DNA from: Arsenicibacter rosenii
Lineage (GTDB): Bacteria; Bacteroidota; Bacteroidia; Cytophagales; Spirosomataceae
DNA: 64,000 nt
Direction: 5' to 3'
Assembly (NCBI RefSeq): GCF_001870735.1
Contig: NZ_MORL01000015.1
Coordinates: 58,862-122,861 of the forward strand
A model generated the notes under the pieces. It was not told the DNA's origin. It did not search any database and saw nothing but the letters and a program-made list of their open reading frames with translations. Made by a program: the position numbers and the translations under genes. Shown here piece after piece: positions 55,042 to 63,659 of this stretch. Each line of letters starts with the position of its first letter. Positions within the stretch are counted from its first letter, which is position 1.

Positions 55042-56108
55042 CTCCAGTCATCCGACGGAATCCAGGAATACTTTTGCCAAAGAGGCCGTATGGTGGAAGC
55101 TTTCTTTCCTAACACATTGTTTTTCTCATCAATAAGCTCCGTAATCTTTTCCAACACGGATTCCGGTTGATAGAACCCCAACTGTCCCAGTTGCTGATCA
55201 AATTCGTCCCAATACCTGGGCATCGCATCCAGAAGATAGGCCATGTCCAGATTAGGATGCCTTCGGCCCATTTGGGCTAACATGACATCCTTAATATAGA
55301 GAGCTCTGACCAGCGGCTGAGGGTGCGTACTATCCTGATCTGGGGCTCCATTGGATAAATAGACGAAAAGGGCGTAAATAAACAAAATACAGAAGATGGT
55401 AATGTCTTCCAGCAGCTTTCCCTTTTTGATCAGACCGGCATATACTTCAGCATGCCGAGCATATTTAAAGGCAGCCCTGTACACATCTTCGAGATATTGG
55501 ACGATTAGCGTAGCGGCCAACAAATCAGCATCATATTCCATAGCATGATTGATATCGATCCGTTTCGGCCTTTTCCAAAAGTCGAAAAAATTCAAACAGT
55601 CTTCTTTGAAAAACAATCTCGTGTATCGCGTATGACCGTACACAATGTGCCCAACCTCATGACAGGAGATGAAGGTCATGCATAAATCGGCCATGGTTGT
55701 CGAGAACAGCAGTCGATTTTGGTCCGTTGACAGGTTCCCCTCCCTGACTTTGGTAACATCTTCCGGATCAATAATCAGGTTGGGAGTCCGGGTTGTTCCA
55801 ATATCGATCTGAACCGTTGAAGGGCTGATTTCACTTAAAAACCGATCATCTGCCAGTAAGTGGTCGAAAAAGCTTCTCAGCAGGTAAATGGTTGGGGAGG
55901 ATACCCGAATATAATCTTTCCCCAACCGAGTGCCCGTGGACGCATTCAAATTGGTATCAACAAAATAGTCAAATACGTGCGTTCTCTGGGTCTTTTGGGG
56001 TAAATAATGGTTTACAAATGAGCTGTAAATCTCATTTACACGAATGATCTGGTATTCATAAAGCCTTCGAAGGCTTTCATCGGCCAACTGAGTAGGATCA
56101 AATTTCAT
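55038..56108 (-). CDS. Predicted zinc metallopeptidase (HEXXH)
   Basis: A 356-residue protein. The gluzincin-like site is SCHEVGHIVYGHTRY (about 149-163) with a downstream acidic segment MEYDADLLAATLIVQYLED (about 189), where Glu or Asp would be the third zinc ligand. The N-terminus has no signal peptide, so it is probably cytosolic, with a hydrophobic stretch (ITIFCILFIYALFVYLS, about 240) as a possible membrane anchor. The family is not clear; it may relate to the Lit-like or M48-like peptidases. It lies downstream of a membrane protein gene, with which it forms a pair. Confidence 0.72.
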   Translation of the reverse strand: MKFDPTQLADESLRRLYEYQIIRVNEIYSSFVNHYLPQKTQRTHVFDYFVDTNLNASTGTRLGKDYIRVSSPTIYLLRSFFDHLLADDRFLSEISPSTVQIDIGTTRTPNLIIDPEDVTKVREGNLSTDQNRLLFSTTMADLCMTFISCHEVGHIVYGHTRYTRLFFKEDCLNFFDFWKRPKRIDINHAMEYDADLLAATLIVQYLEDVYRAAFKYARHAEVYAGLIKKGKLLEDITIFCILFIYALFVYLSNGAPDQDSTHPQPLVRALYIKDVMLAQMGRRHPNLDMAYLLDAMPRYWDEFDQQLGQLGFYQPESVLEKITELIDEKNNVLGKKASTIRPLWQKYSWIPSDDWS

Positions 56109-56124
56109 AACCCTAATGAATGCG

Positions 56125-56700
56125 TTAGAAAAACAGGGAAGAAATTAAGGCCGGTGGAGAACCCGCCAGCGTTAGAAAATAGCCAACCCGCTCCCATCTT
56201 TTTAGGTTACCCCATTCCTGCCAGGTAAAAATAAAAGCGAGCCCCAGACTAATGACGGAGCTGAATCGAATAACGGCTTCCTTGTCGAGTTTCCATAAGT
56301 TGACCCAGTGATTGATCAAAAAGATGATAGCGGAGATCAGGCATATCAACGCTCCCACGGCAAGCAAGCGGATATAAATACGGTCCTGCTTGCGAGGAAT
56401 GAATTGAGACTGGCCTGCTCCCAGCCACTTAGAGGCCAAAAACAACGCAATACCTATGACAAAGGCGAACAATGGAAAAAGAAGACTTGTCTTCTGTCCC
56501 GTGTGAATGAGGTAGACCAGACTTAATGAAGGGATACTGAACAGCAGACTATAGCCCACAATGATGGCTACTTTGTTGAGGGATGTCATGGGATCGAATG
56601 CTAACAAATGAACCGAAATGAATACCGCAAATAAGACTTGCGTTTGGCACGACAAGTAAACCGATACGCTTCGCTTCGGCGGCAATGGTCTATACGACAC
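56125..56700 (-). CDS. Multi-pass membrane protein (partner of the metallopeptidase)
   Basis: A 191-residue protein with five or six predicted membrane helices (about 20-36, 43-63, 73-92, 110-130 and 145-165). The longest frame opens at a GTG (56700); an ATG at 56589 would still keep five helices. No family is recognised. It ends 17 bp before the metallopeptidase gene, so the two genes are probably cotranscribed and may act together in the membrane. Confidence 0.65.
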   Translation of the reverse strand: MSYRPLPPKRSVSVYLSCQTQVLFAVFISVHLLAFDPMTSLNKVAIIVGYSLLFSIPSLSLVYLIHTGQKTSLLFPLFAFVIGIALFLASKWLGAGQSQFIPRKQDRIYIRLLAVGALICLISAIIFLINHWVNLWKLDKEAVIRFSSVISLGLAFIFTWQEWGNLKRWERVGYFLTLAGSPPALISSLFF

Positions 56701-56759
56701 TGGATACCAATTAACGCAAAATTGGTGAAAAACCGATCAGAGAATTTGAGAAGTTCGCT

Positions 56760-57013
56760 ACTTAAAACCTGCGGGAAACAGTTCAAATACTTTTGAAGAC
56801 TAACCTCGCTGAGCCATGCGATGCTGAACCTGCTCTAAACAGTTACCCACGTTCCTTTGGGCAGCCGTTTGGCGGGGCATTCACGTACTCTGCACTGAGA
56901 GGATACGTACTGTAGCGTAAATTCCGTGATTTCATACAGACCGCTCAACGTATAAAGATCCATAGATGATGGAGTACCTTGTGGACTTCCCAATCAAAAT
57001 CAGCCTCTACCAT
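56760..57013 (-). pseudogene. Decayed copy of the small gene at 59220
   Basis: The minus strand encodes VEADFD, then DLYTLSGLYEITEFT, RLPKGTWVTV and a final LSEV, which align with VIHRFMDLHELNGRYEITEF and GTWVTVIEMYMGLSEMD of the gene at 59220-59528. At least one frameshift (around LHHL/DLYT) and an in-frame stop after VTV break it. It lies just upstream of leader B. Confidence 0.75.
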
Positions 57014-57167
57014 AAAGAACTAGGTGATAGGGACAAAACTACGCCTAACCTGCACGCACCATCCGCACTTGTAGCGGGTGGTGCTATTTCCTTCAACTAA
57101 TGATTGTTGAAATATCCTATTCGTCAGAACATTTAATCTGTCTCCAATGGAGGCTCTTCTGTTTTAG

Positions 57168-57379
57168 CTAAGGGCCGTCGGCCCTCGCGCCCGCAAGGGT
57201 AAAGGCGCTTGCGCTTCCGGTTTATTGACAATTTTCCCCTGGCCCGCTGAGCGGACCATTCCTCGCGGCAGCTTCGCGTTCAAAATTCTCAATAAACCGC
57301 CCTTGCGGTTGCTACCCCCACCCTCGGCGGGAGCCAAGGGTGCATGACGCACCCATTTCCAATTTTTAAGGAGAAAGTA
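57168..57379 (+). promoter_or_regulatory. Structured RNA leader B (paralogue of leader A)
   Basis: Leader upstream of the gene at 57380 with the same architecture as leader A. Stems: GGGCC-GTC-GGCCC (57172-57184); CGCAAGGG (57192-57199) with CCCTTGCG (57300-57307); GGTTTATTGACAATTTT (57219-57235) with AAAATTCTCAATAAACC (57282-57298), 16 of 17 paired; GCGC-TT-GCGC; CCGC-TGA-GCGG; CGCG-hairpin; and GGGTGC-ATGAC-GCACCC (57338-57354) before AAGGAG (57368-57373). In the 17-bp stem, positions 6, 7, 8 and 10 differ from A on both sides and still pair. Confidence 0.85.
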
Positions 57380-57727
57380 ATGACCTACCAAACTAAAATC
57401 GACAAAGGCTATGACGGATGGCAAGCCAAAAGTGAGGCCGTTTTAGGCCAAACTCCCAAAGGCACCAGACTGTTGAGCCTGCGAACATCTAAAACACGGC
57501 AAGGACTGGCCTCTACCGCAAGCGTTTTTATCCGCTCCCTGAAAACGGGCTATGCGGTCGATACCACCATTCTTTTTCAGGACTTTTTTAAATCCGGTAT
57601 CGCTCCCACGGCTTGCAACCGGGTGACTGGAAAATCCCTTGAAACAGCCAATCAAGCGGCTTTGTCACAGATGGAAAGCCTGCTTGCCGAAGCACAGGCA
57701 TTTTACAACACCACCATGCAAGCGTAA
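57380..57727 (+). CDS. Unknown plasmid-type protein (leader B operon, gene 1)
   Basis: A 115-residue protein. Landmarks are KGYDGWQAKSEAVLGQTPKG, LRTSKTRQGLASTASVF and NQAALSQMESLLAEAQAF. No family is recognised. The start is set by AAGGAG (57368-57373), six bases before the ATG; an in-frame upstream opening at 57344 lies inside the leader and is rejected. It is the first gene of three after leader B. Confidence 0.75.
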   Translation: MTYQTKIDKGYDGWQAKSEAVLGQTPKGTRLLSLRTSKTRQGLASTASVFIRSLKTGYAVDTTILFQDFFKSGIAPTACNRVTGKSLETANQAALSQMESLLAEAQAFYNTTMQA

Positions 57728-57737
57728 GGAGGCAATC

Positions 57738-58136
57738 ATGGAAACAAACGAACGGATAGTCATAACTCCGGCGGAAAAAGCCGATCATCTCACAAAAGAA
57801 CTACGGCGTTTCACGGGAACAGTGACATGGTTTCGGCATATTCTTTTTCCCAAATACCTTTACACGGAAGGCGTCCGGTTTTTAGCCGAAGAAGCGGAAG
57901 CGTACTGGCTGATCGAAATGATTTTCGCCTTTCAGACAAAACCCGTAATCAGAAATGCCGGGTACTTTCAGGCATGGGATTTAATCGTTCATGACAATAA
58001 GACTGCTACGCTCACCTGCGAAAATGGCAATTGTGATCTGGTTTTTACCCATCATCTGACCTTTACGGACTTTCCACTGCCCAAAGTCAAGATGTTCTTT
58101 ATTCATGACACGCTGCTTTTAACCAGTGAATACTAA
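57738..58136 (+). CDS. DUF6876-like plasmid protein (leader B operon, gene 2)
   Basis: A 132-residue protein that fits my memory of DUF6876: LRRFTGTVTWFRHILFPKYL, TEGVRFLAEEAEAYWLIEMI, then FQAWDL and a final TDFPLPKVKMFFIHDTLLLT. The function of the family is unknown; it recurs on plasmids and ICEs. AAGGAGG overlaps the preceding stop and sets the start at 57738. The longer frame from 57639 lies inside the preceding gene and is rejected. Confidence 0.8.
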   Translation: METNERIVITPAEKADHLTKELRRFTGTVTWFRHILFPKYLYTEGVRFLAEEAEAYWLIEMIFAFQTKPVIRNAGYFQAWDLIVHDNKTATLTCENGNCDLVFTHHLTFTDFPLPKVKMFFIHDTLLLTSEY

Positions 58137-58147
58137 GGGAGGCTGTT

Positions 58148-59065
58148 TTGCAAAAATATGACTTCGCTACCTTGAAACAGTCCGTCCATCTGGGCCAGTA
58201 CGCTGCCTGGCAAGGCTACGTACTCGACCGGAAGAAAAGCACGCCATCATCCCTTGTCATGCGTCATGTGACAAGGGGGGATAAGATCATTGTCTCCAAA
58301 AAAGGCGTGGTCTGGGTTTATTTTTCCGTCCATGACGAGCTGGACAACGGAACGATTGTCGATTTTATCAAAAACCGCACCCACAAGACCCTGCCGGAAA
58401 TCGGCAGGGAACTTGCAGCGTGGTCAGGCGGATCAGGAACCCTGCCGGTCTATAAGATGCCCGACATTCGCCAGCCGGTATATGACCTGGGACGCATTCG
58501 TCGGGCTTTCCAATGGATGAAGCCCACTTACTGCCATCCTTATCTGATCGGCGAACGTAAAATTCCCGCCGATGTGCTGAACGATCCCCGCTTTGCAGGA
58601 TGCATCTTTCAAGACCGGTATGGAAACGTCGTTTTTCCACACCAGAACGGGCAAGGCGTTTGCGGCCTTGAACTAAAAAATACCGACAAAAACGTTTTCA
58701 TGCGTGGGAGCGAAAAAGCCTTATGGCTTGGCAATGGCAGCTCCGCCGATACGACTTTCATTCTTGCGGAAGCCGCTATCGATGCCTTGAGCCACTTTGC
58801 CTTATTCAGACCACGGGATGCCTTCTATGGTGCGGTTTCCGGTGGGATGAGTGATCACCAGCTTTCTTACCTGACAGCGATTATACAGAAATTGCCGAGC
58901 CTACAAACCATCGTCCTTGCGGTTGACCATGACCCCGGCGGACAGAAGATCGCCAGCCGGATTAAAAGCTATCTTGCCGGAAAATGTGCCGGAACGATTG
59001 TCCGGCACATACCGAAAAAGGAGGGGGCAGACTGGAACAATGTCCTGAAAGGAGACAGTAACTAA
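58148..59065 (+). CDS. DUF3991/TOPRIM domain protein, plasmid type (leader B operon, gene 3)
   Basis: A 305-residue protein. The N-terminal DUF3991 region shows VWVYFSVHDELDNGTIVDFI and the GIFQDRYGNVVFPHQNG-type segment IFQDRYGNVVFPHQNG. The TOPRIM domain has ILAEAAIDALSH (Glu, about 207) and LAVDHDPGGQK (DxD, about 258). Such proteins occur on conjugative elements next to relaxases and may prime or process DNA. A TTG start is supported by AGGGAGG (58136-58142). It ends the leader B operon. Confidence 0.88.
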   Translation: MQKYDFATLKQSVHLGQYAAWQGYVLDRKKSTPSSLVMRHVTRGDKIIVSKKGVVWVYFSVHDELDNGTIVDFIKNRTHKTLPEIGRELAAWSGGSGTLPVYKMPDIRQPVYDLGRIRRAFQWMKPTYCHPYLIGERKIPADVLNDPRFAGCIFQDRYGNVVFPHQNGQGVCGLELKNTDKNVFMRGSEKALWLGNGSSADTTFILAEAAIDALSHFALFRPRDAFYGAVSGGMSDHQLSYLTAIIQKLPSLQTIVLAVDHDPGGQKIASRIKSYLAGKCAGTIVRHIPKKEGADWNNVLKGDSN

Positions 59066-59089
59066 GTGCCTACGGGTAGTTAAATGTAC

Positions 59090-59135
59090 GGAATGGATGG
59101 GTGATTTTCGCTCACGAAAATCACCCATCCATTCC
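59090..59135. terminator. Perfect 21-bp hairpin after the TOPRIM gene
   Basis: The arms 59090-59110 and 59115-59135 are fully complementary around CTCA. There is no T-tract on either side. It lies between the TOPRIM gene and a convergent small gene, so it may end both. Confidence 0.7.
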
Positions 59136-59219
59136 GACTGCTTCTTCCGAGAAGAAAAATCCAATGAGCCTACTCATCAACGATGTAGGAGGTACAGATA
59201 CTGGAAACAATACGGATGG

Positions 59220-59528
59220 TCAGTCCCTTTGATTCATCCTATGGTGAACAGTATCCAAATACTCATAGTCCATTTCAGACAATCCCATATACATTTCGAT
59301 GACGGTTACCCATGTCCCCTCGGGCAACCGTTCAATAGCAGCGTTTACGTACCACTCCATTAGAAAGGCCGATACGCACTGTCTCGTAAATTCCGTGATC
59401 TCGTAGCGACCGTTCAGCTCGTGTAGATCCATAAAGCGATGGATTACCTGATGAGCCTGCTGATCAAAGTCAGCTTCAATCTGGCTCGCCAGTTCGATAC
59501 ATTCTAACGCTTTACGGCTGAACGCCAT
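59220..59528 (-). CDS. Small unknown protein (intact copy of the decayed gene at 56760)
   Basis: A 102-residue helical, acidic protein. Landmarks are VIHRFMDLHELNGRYEITEF and AIERLPEGTWVTVIEMYMG. No family is recognised. It stands alone and diverges from the coiled-coil gene at 59602. A degraded paralogue next to leader B shows that this gene was duplicated within the element. Confidence 0.7.
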   Translation of the reverse strand: MAFSRKALECIELASQIEADFDQQAHQVIHRFMDLHELNGRYEITEFTRQCVSAFLMEWYVNAAIERLPEGTWVTVIEMYMGLSEMDYEYLDTVHHRMNQRD

Positions 59529-59601
59529 TAAACGGTCCTCTTTCTAAACGGTTTCTGCCATTTTTGCGTTTAGAGAGTATTATAATCTGATTTTCAAAGC
59601 C

Positions 59602-60114
59602 ATGGAAAAAGGAGAATACGACCTGCGGGAAGAGGCTTACCAAACTGCTCTCGCCGAAATGCATCAAACCATCGATACTGAATTTGCCGAGCGGGAAAAG
59701 CAGTACCGACAAAAGGTGGAGCGCAATCAAACACAGACCCGCATGAACCTGCGACTCAAGCAACGGGTACATGGGGGCAATGGGAAAGAAACCCTGCATC
59801 CCGAAGAGGCTCTTAAGAAAAAAGAGAAACAACGGCAGGCGTTCCTGGAACGTCAGCTTGCTCAAAAAAAACAACGAGCTGCTGAACTGGCTGAACGGCA
59901 GGTTTTTGGACAAACGTGGGGACGACTTGCTGAAAGAGAAGTGGTTTATGGGGCTAGTGATGCGCTGGTGACCCAACTAAAACAACAAAGAGAGGCTCAA
60001 CAGCAACAGAAAAGGGCACAGATGGAGTACGAGCGCCCCACCTTCGGCATGCCTCATGCATTGGATATCGCCAAAGGACAGTCTGTCGAACGGTTTAACA
60101 GCCTGGAACACTAG
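59602..60114 (+). CDS. Coiled-coil protein of unknown function
   Basis: A 170-residue, strongly charged protein rich in Gln, Glu and Arg, predicted mostly helical and coiled-coil (FAEREKQYRQKVERNQTQ, KKEKQRQAFLERQLAQKKQR, QLKQQREAQQQQKRAQ). A TATAAT lies 30 bp upstream of the start. No family or ribosome site is evident, so the start is the first ATG. It may be a structural or DNA-associated element protein. Confidence 0.6.
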   Translation: MEKGEYDLREEAYQTALAEMHQTIDTEFAEREKQYRQKVERNQTQTRMNLRLKQRVHGGNGKETLHPEEALKKKEKQRQAFLERQLAQKKQRAAELAERQVFGQTWGRLAEREVVYGASDALVTQLKQQREAQQQQKRAQMEYERPTFGMPHALDIAKGQSVERFNSLEH

Positions 60115-60446
60115 TTTGATAAATACCCGAAAACCTCGCCCTGAGCCAGTTCCGATGGTATCGCTCCATTACGATTATATAGTCTGCCCAGTGAAGTAAC
60201 TCTTCTGGCACGACTTGCTTTGCGTGTCAGTCCGTCCCTGCCGGTTTTACATTGACCCGTTCATCTGTTTCATACACGGTGCTGGCATTGAGGCTCCTTA
60301 TTCGGTTGATCGCCCAAACATAGATAGTATTTTCCCTATCCATCGTTTTAGGCATAGTTAGGCGAAAAGTAATGCGGAAATACCGTATGGCTACCCCAGA
60401 AGAGGCCCTGTTTGTCAGAGAACTGCTATTTAGACTGCCACAAAGT
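60115..60446. other. Region without a recognised gene
   Basis: About 330 bp between the coiled-coil gene and the small gene at 60447. A short minus-strand frame (~40 residues, to 60227) has no family or start signal that I would trust. No hairpin or repeat stands out. Confidence 0.4.
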
Positions 60447-60887
60447 TTACCCATTTTCTTCGATCCGTATCGTTTCGATTTCGGCCTGATTGTCGCTTGC
60501 CAGGGAAAACAAACTGTCCGGCTCCTTCACCCAAAGCACCCGATTGTCAAAAAAATGTTCGAAGAGCCCTTTCAGGTTCCGGCCCGTAATACGGATCGTG
60601 CGGGTCGAAAGGTGAATGTCAATGATCCCCGCTGGATCATAACTGACCGGGGAGACGAGATCATGGTAATAGATGGCGGCAATCTTGTCATCGGAAAAGA
60701 GCATCTTAAAACCGTAGGCTGTACCATGGTTGGGGGCCAGCCCAAAACACGCCTGAGCGGGTAGAAGGCTGGCCGCTTCTTTCGGAACGTCAACATGGCC
60801 GGACTGTGCGGCCTTCCCAAAAGGCGTGCCCATCCGGTCCCCGGAAAATACATTTCTCATCGTCGTATGGTTTAGTTTACGTTTCAT
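60447..60887 (-). CDS. Unknown protein coupled to the relaxase gene
   Basis: A 146-residue protein without a recognised family. Landmarks are YGFKMLFSDDKIAAIYYHDL, IIDIHLSTRTIRITGRNLKG and FEHFFDNRVLWVKEPDS. Its ATG overlaps the relaxase stop codon (ATGA), so it is translated with the relaxase, and it is probably an accessory of DNA transfer or establishment. A plus-strand frame over the same bases (60372-60764) is a shadow. Confidence 0.72.
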   Translation of the reverse strand: MKRKLNHTTMRNVFSGDRMGTPFGKAAQSGHVDVPKEAASLLPAQACFGLAPNHGTAYGFKMLFSDDKIAAIYYHDLVSPVSYDPAGIIDIHLSTRTIRITGRNLKGLFEHFFDNRVLWVKEPDSLFSLASDNQAEIETIRIEENG

Positions 60888-63631
60888 CGGGAAATTTCAT
60901 TCTCCCGTTTAGGGGTTGAAAACCGCTCCCGAAGGGCATCCCGCCGGTCAGACGCCCATTCTTTTGCACTTTCCCCCAGTTCCTGCACTCTTTCCTTGAT
61001 CGCACTGACCCGGCTTCGTTGCCGAGCCGGGGACATGAGTTCGGTGGCCGACAACCGAGCCGAGCTTTCATGGATCGATTCCAGCAGCCGCGCTTTGTCG
61101 TCCGTATGCACAGCCACCTGAAAACGGGCACGGCTCGTGGAAACGTAGAATTGCTGTTGACTAGCCGCCCTGCCTGAGGTGGAGGTTTGCAGGACCAGCA
61201 CCCGGTTTACCGATTTCCCTTGCGATCCTGGAGAGGTGCTATAATAGCCATGGGTGAAATGGCCAAAGTCTTTCCCCAGCGTTACCTGGTTCCGGCTGGT
61301 TTTGGCCAGAATATTTCCTTTGGTATCGAAGCCCGACACGGTCAGGATACAGCCATTGTTCAGCCGCTTGTTCTCCAACGAGTAGGCATTCTGGGTAATG
61401 CGGATTAAATCGCCTTTGGCAATTGGGCTTTGAACCTTCTCATACACACTGAACTTTTTAGCTTCTTTCAGAGGAAGTACTTTAGTCTGTCCGTCCTTTT
61501 CAAGCAGTATCTGTCCGTTATCATCCTTGCCGACCACGTTGTATTTCTCACCTCGGACAAAGCCGGTGGCGTTTTGATGGAACTGCACCGATTGACCTTT
61601 TATATAACTGGACGGCTGTTTTTTCTCGGCTTCCGTGAAGGAAAGGTTCGTTTGGGTTTCGAAGAGCTTTTCCTTCACGGTTAGTTTGCCTTCTTTTTTG
61701 AGCAATTCCCGCACCGAATCCGTCAGGGCCTTTCCTTGGCTATGGGTCGTGGATACCACCAGTACCTCTTCGTTTTTAAGCCGGGCCGAAACGTATTCCT
61801 CGCTTAGAGCCTTAATGGACTCCTCAATGGAACCACTCTGTTTGATGGCCCCCATTTCGTCGAGTATCCGGTACCCTTTGCCCATATCGCCCTCCGACAG
61901 GCTTTTCACCGCCTTTCTATAAAGGTCGTTTTTCTGCCGCTGGATCGACTGGATGGTAGCCGCTTTCAGTCCACCGAAGGTCTGGAGCAGCCGGAGAGCA
62001 TCGCCCCGTTCGACACTGGAATGTTGCCGGGCGTCGCCTGAGAGCAGCACCCTGGCCTTTTGCCGCTTGGCCAGATCGACTACGTTGTTGAACGTTTCGC
62101 AGCCTACCAGCCCGGCTTCATCCAGCCAGATCACATCTCCCGGTCTGATCCCGTCTTGCAGCTTCTGGTCTTTCAGGAGGGCGGCAATCGTGGTTGCGTT
62201 TGAAAAGCCCTCCTGACGCTGCACCTCACGGGAAGCGGTGGCGGAAGGAGCAAAGGCATGAAAGCCGACCTGCTTGCTTTCGATTGATTTTGCAATCTCT
62301 TTCATCGTCCAGGTCTTCCCGGTTCCGGCGCGTCCGACGACTAGCGTAATAAAGTCCCGCGATTCCAATACGTATTTGACGGCATCCTTTTGCTCCTGAT
62401 TTAGCAGGGGATTATCAGGTACATACCCCTTGTCAATGGCTTTAAATTGGTTTTGTCCTTGCCGAGCCGACTGGATTAATTTCTGCTCCTCGGCCAGCGT
62501 TTGACGGTTGGTGTAAAGCGTCTCATTCCCTTTTTGTTTGGAAAGCAGATCTTTCCTAGAAGCGATAGCTTTTTCGATGGCCTCCTTGCCCGCCGTTCCT
62601 GTGGCGTGTTTCAGGGACAGGGTCATCCATTCCCGGTGTTCGACCACGGATTTTCGCTCAAGCAGGTGGGCTAGGGCAAAGCTGACCGCTTTTTCGGCAG
62701 CTTCTTTTTCACCCTGATGAACGGCAATGGGCTTTGGGCCTTTGGCCTGCTGGATCAATTTCCACTCCGAGTCATTCAGCCTGCTTGCCCACTCTTTTTG
62801 TAACGCTTCGCGGCTAAGATCGGAGCGTTTCCCCGCTCGGGTCTTGGCACCCATTTGGGCTTTGTCTTCGGCATACTCCAAACCCAGCTCGTTGATCTTC
62901 TCATTGATCTCTTGCGTCCGGCGGGAAAACTTCTCAATGGTTTCCCGGCTAAATCCACTCAGTTCAAAAGTCTTCCCGCTGCGTTCGACCCGGTAGCCTA
63001 CCTTTTGCAGTTCATAAGCCAACTTCGAGTGAAATAAAGCTTCGTAGTAGGGAGCGCTAGCCTTAAGATTCCTGAATTGACCAGCCTTGAATAGCTTTTC
63101 GTGATCGTCGTAGGTTGCATTGAATACAAAGCAATGCGTATGCAGATGAGGATCGGGGAACTGTCCCTTGACAGGCCGTGCTTCCGAATGCACAAAGGAA
63201 GCATATAGCAAATTGCCCGTGGTTACGTTTTCATTCTGCCCGTTTTTACGTACCCTCGCCTGGGCATTCTGCTCGGCTTCACCCATCGCATAGGTCACTG
63301 CCGAATTAAGGGCACTGACGATATCGGGATCGCTGGTCTGTCCATGAACAATGGAAACACTTTTGGGCACATTGAACGTAAAGTCATAGCCGACGGTCCG
63401 TTTGGTATCGGTTCTGGCGGTAAGTCGTTTTCCGGTTGCCGGATTGATGTTGTGAGATAGCTGTTGAAATTCGTGTCGGGATACGTCTCCCGAAAGGCCA
63501 AGGGCTGTCGCCGCACGACCACCCCACTGGCCTGCGATGGACTCTGCCGCGTAATAATCCGACTTGGACAAGCCCTCATCGAAATACCTCGTAGCGGCCT
63601 CGGCACTGCTGTTTTGTGTCACGCGTAGCAT
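60884..63631 (-). CDS. MOBF-family conjugative relaxase (TrwC/TraI-like)
   Basis: A 915-residue relaxase-helicase. The relaxase domain (about 1-300) has the tyrosine pair KSDYYAAES (Tyr26/Tyr27) and the metal-binding triad PDPHLHTHCF (His162, His164, His166). The helicase part has Walker A VVGRAGTGKTWTMKEI (about 434), VIWLDEAGLVGCETF and GDARQHSSVERGDALR. The C-terminal part has the expected FYVSTSRARFQVAVHTD motif. It nicks oriT and unwinds the transferred strand. No T4SS gene is within the window, so whether it is self-transmissible is unknown. Confidence 0.95.
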   Translation of the reverse strand: MLRVTQNSSAEAATRYFDEGLSKSDYYAAESIAGQWGGRAATALGLSGDVSRHEFQQLSHNINPATGKRLTARTDTKRTVGYDFTFNVPKSVSIVHGQTSDPDIVSALNSAVTYAMGEAEQNAQARVRKNGQNENVTTGNLLYASFVHSEARPVKGQFPDPHLHTHCFVFNATYDDHEKLFKAGQFRNLKASAPYYEALFHSKLAYELQKVGYRVERSGKTFELSGFSRETIEKFSRRTQEINEKINELGLEYAEDKAQMGAKTRAGKRSDLSREALQKEWASRLNDSEWKLIQQAKGPKPIAVHQGEKEAAEKAVSFALAHLLERKSVVEHREWMTLSLKHATGTAGKEAIEKAIASRKDLLSKQKGNETLYTNRQTLAEEQKLIQSARQGQNQFKAIDKGYVPDNPLLNQEQKDAVKYVLESRDFITLVVGRAGTGKTWTMKEIAKSIESKQVGFHAFAPSATASREVQRQEGFSNATTIAALLKDQKLQDGIRPGDVIWLDEAGLVGCETFNNVVDLAKRQKARVLLSGDARQHSSVERGDALRLLQTFGGLKAATIQSIQRQKNDLYRKAVKSLSEGDMGKGYRILDEMGAIKQSGSIEESIKALSEEYVSARLKNEEVLVVSTTHSQGKALTDSVRELLKKEGKLTVKEKLFETQTNLSFTEAEKKQPSSYIKGQSVQFHQNATGFVRGEKYNVVGKDDNGQILLEKDGQTKVLPLKEAKKFSVYEKVQSPIAKGDLIRITQNAYSLENKRLNNGCILTVSGFDTKGNILAKTSRNQVTLGKDFGHFTHGYYSTSPGSQGKSVNRVLVLQTSTSGRAASQQQFYVSTSRARFQVAVHTDDKARLLESIHESSARLSATELMSPARQRSRVSAIKERVQELGESAKEWASDRRDALRERFSTPKRENEISR

Positions 63632-63659
63632 ATTAATGACTTGCTTTTGAGTGTATGGT

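Noticed and set aside
60372..60764. Plus-strand reading frame of 130 codons
   Set aside because: It overlaps the minus-strand gene at 60447-60887, which is coupled to the relaxase stop by ATGA and has the more protein-like sequence.
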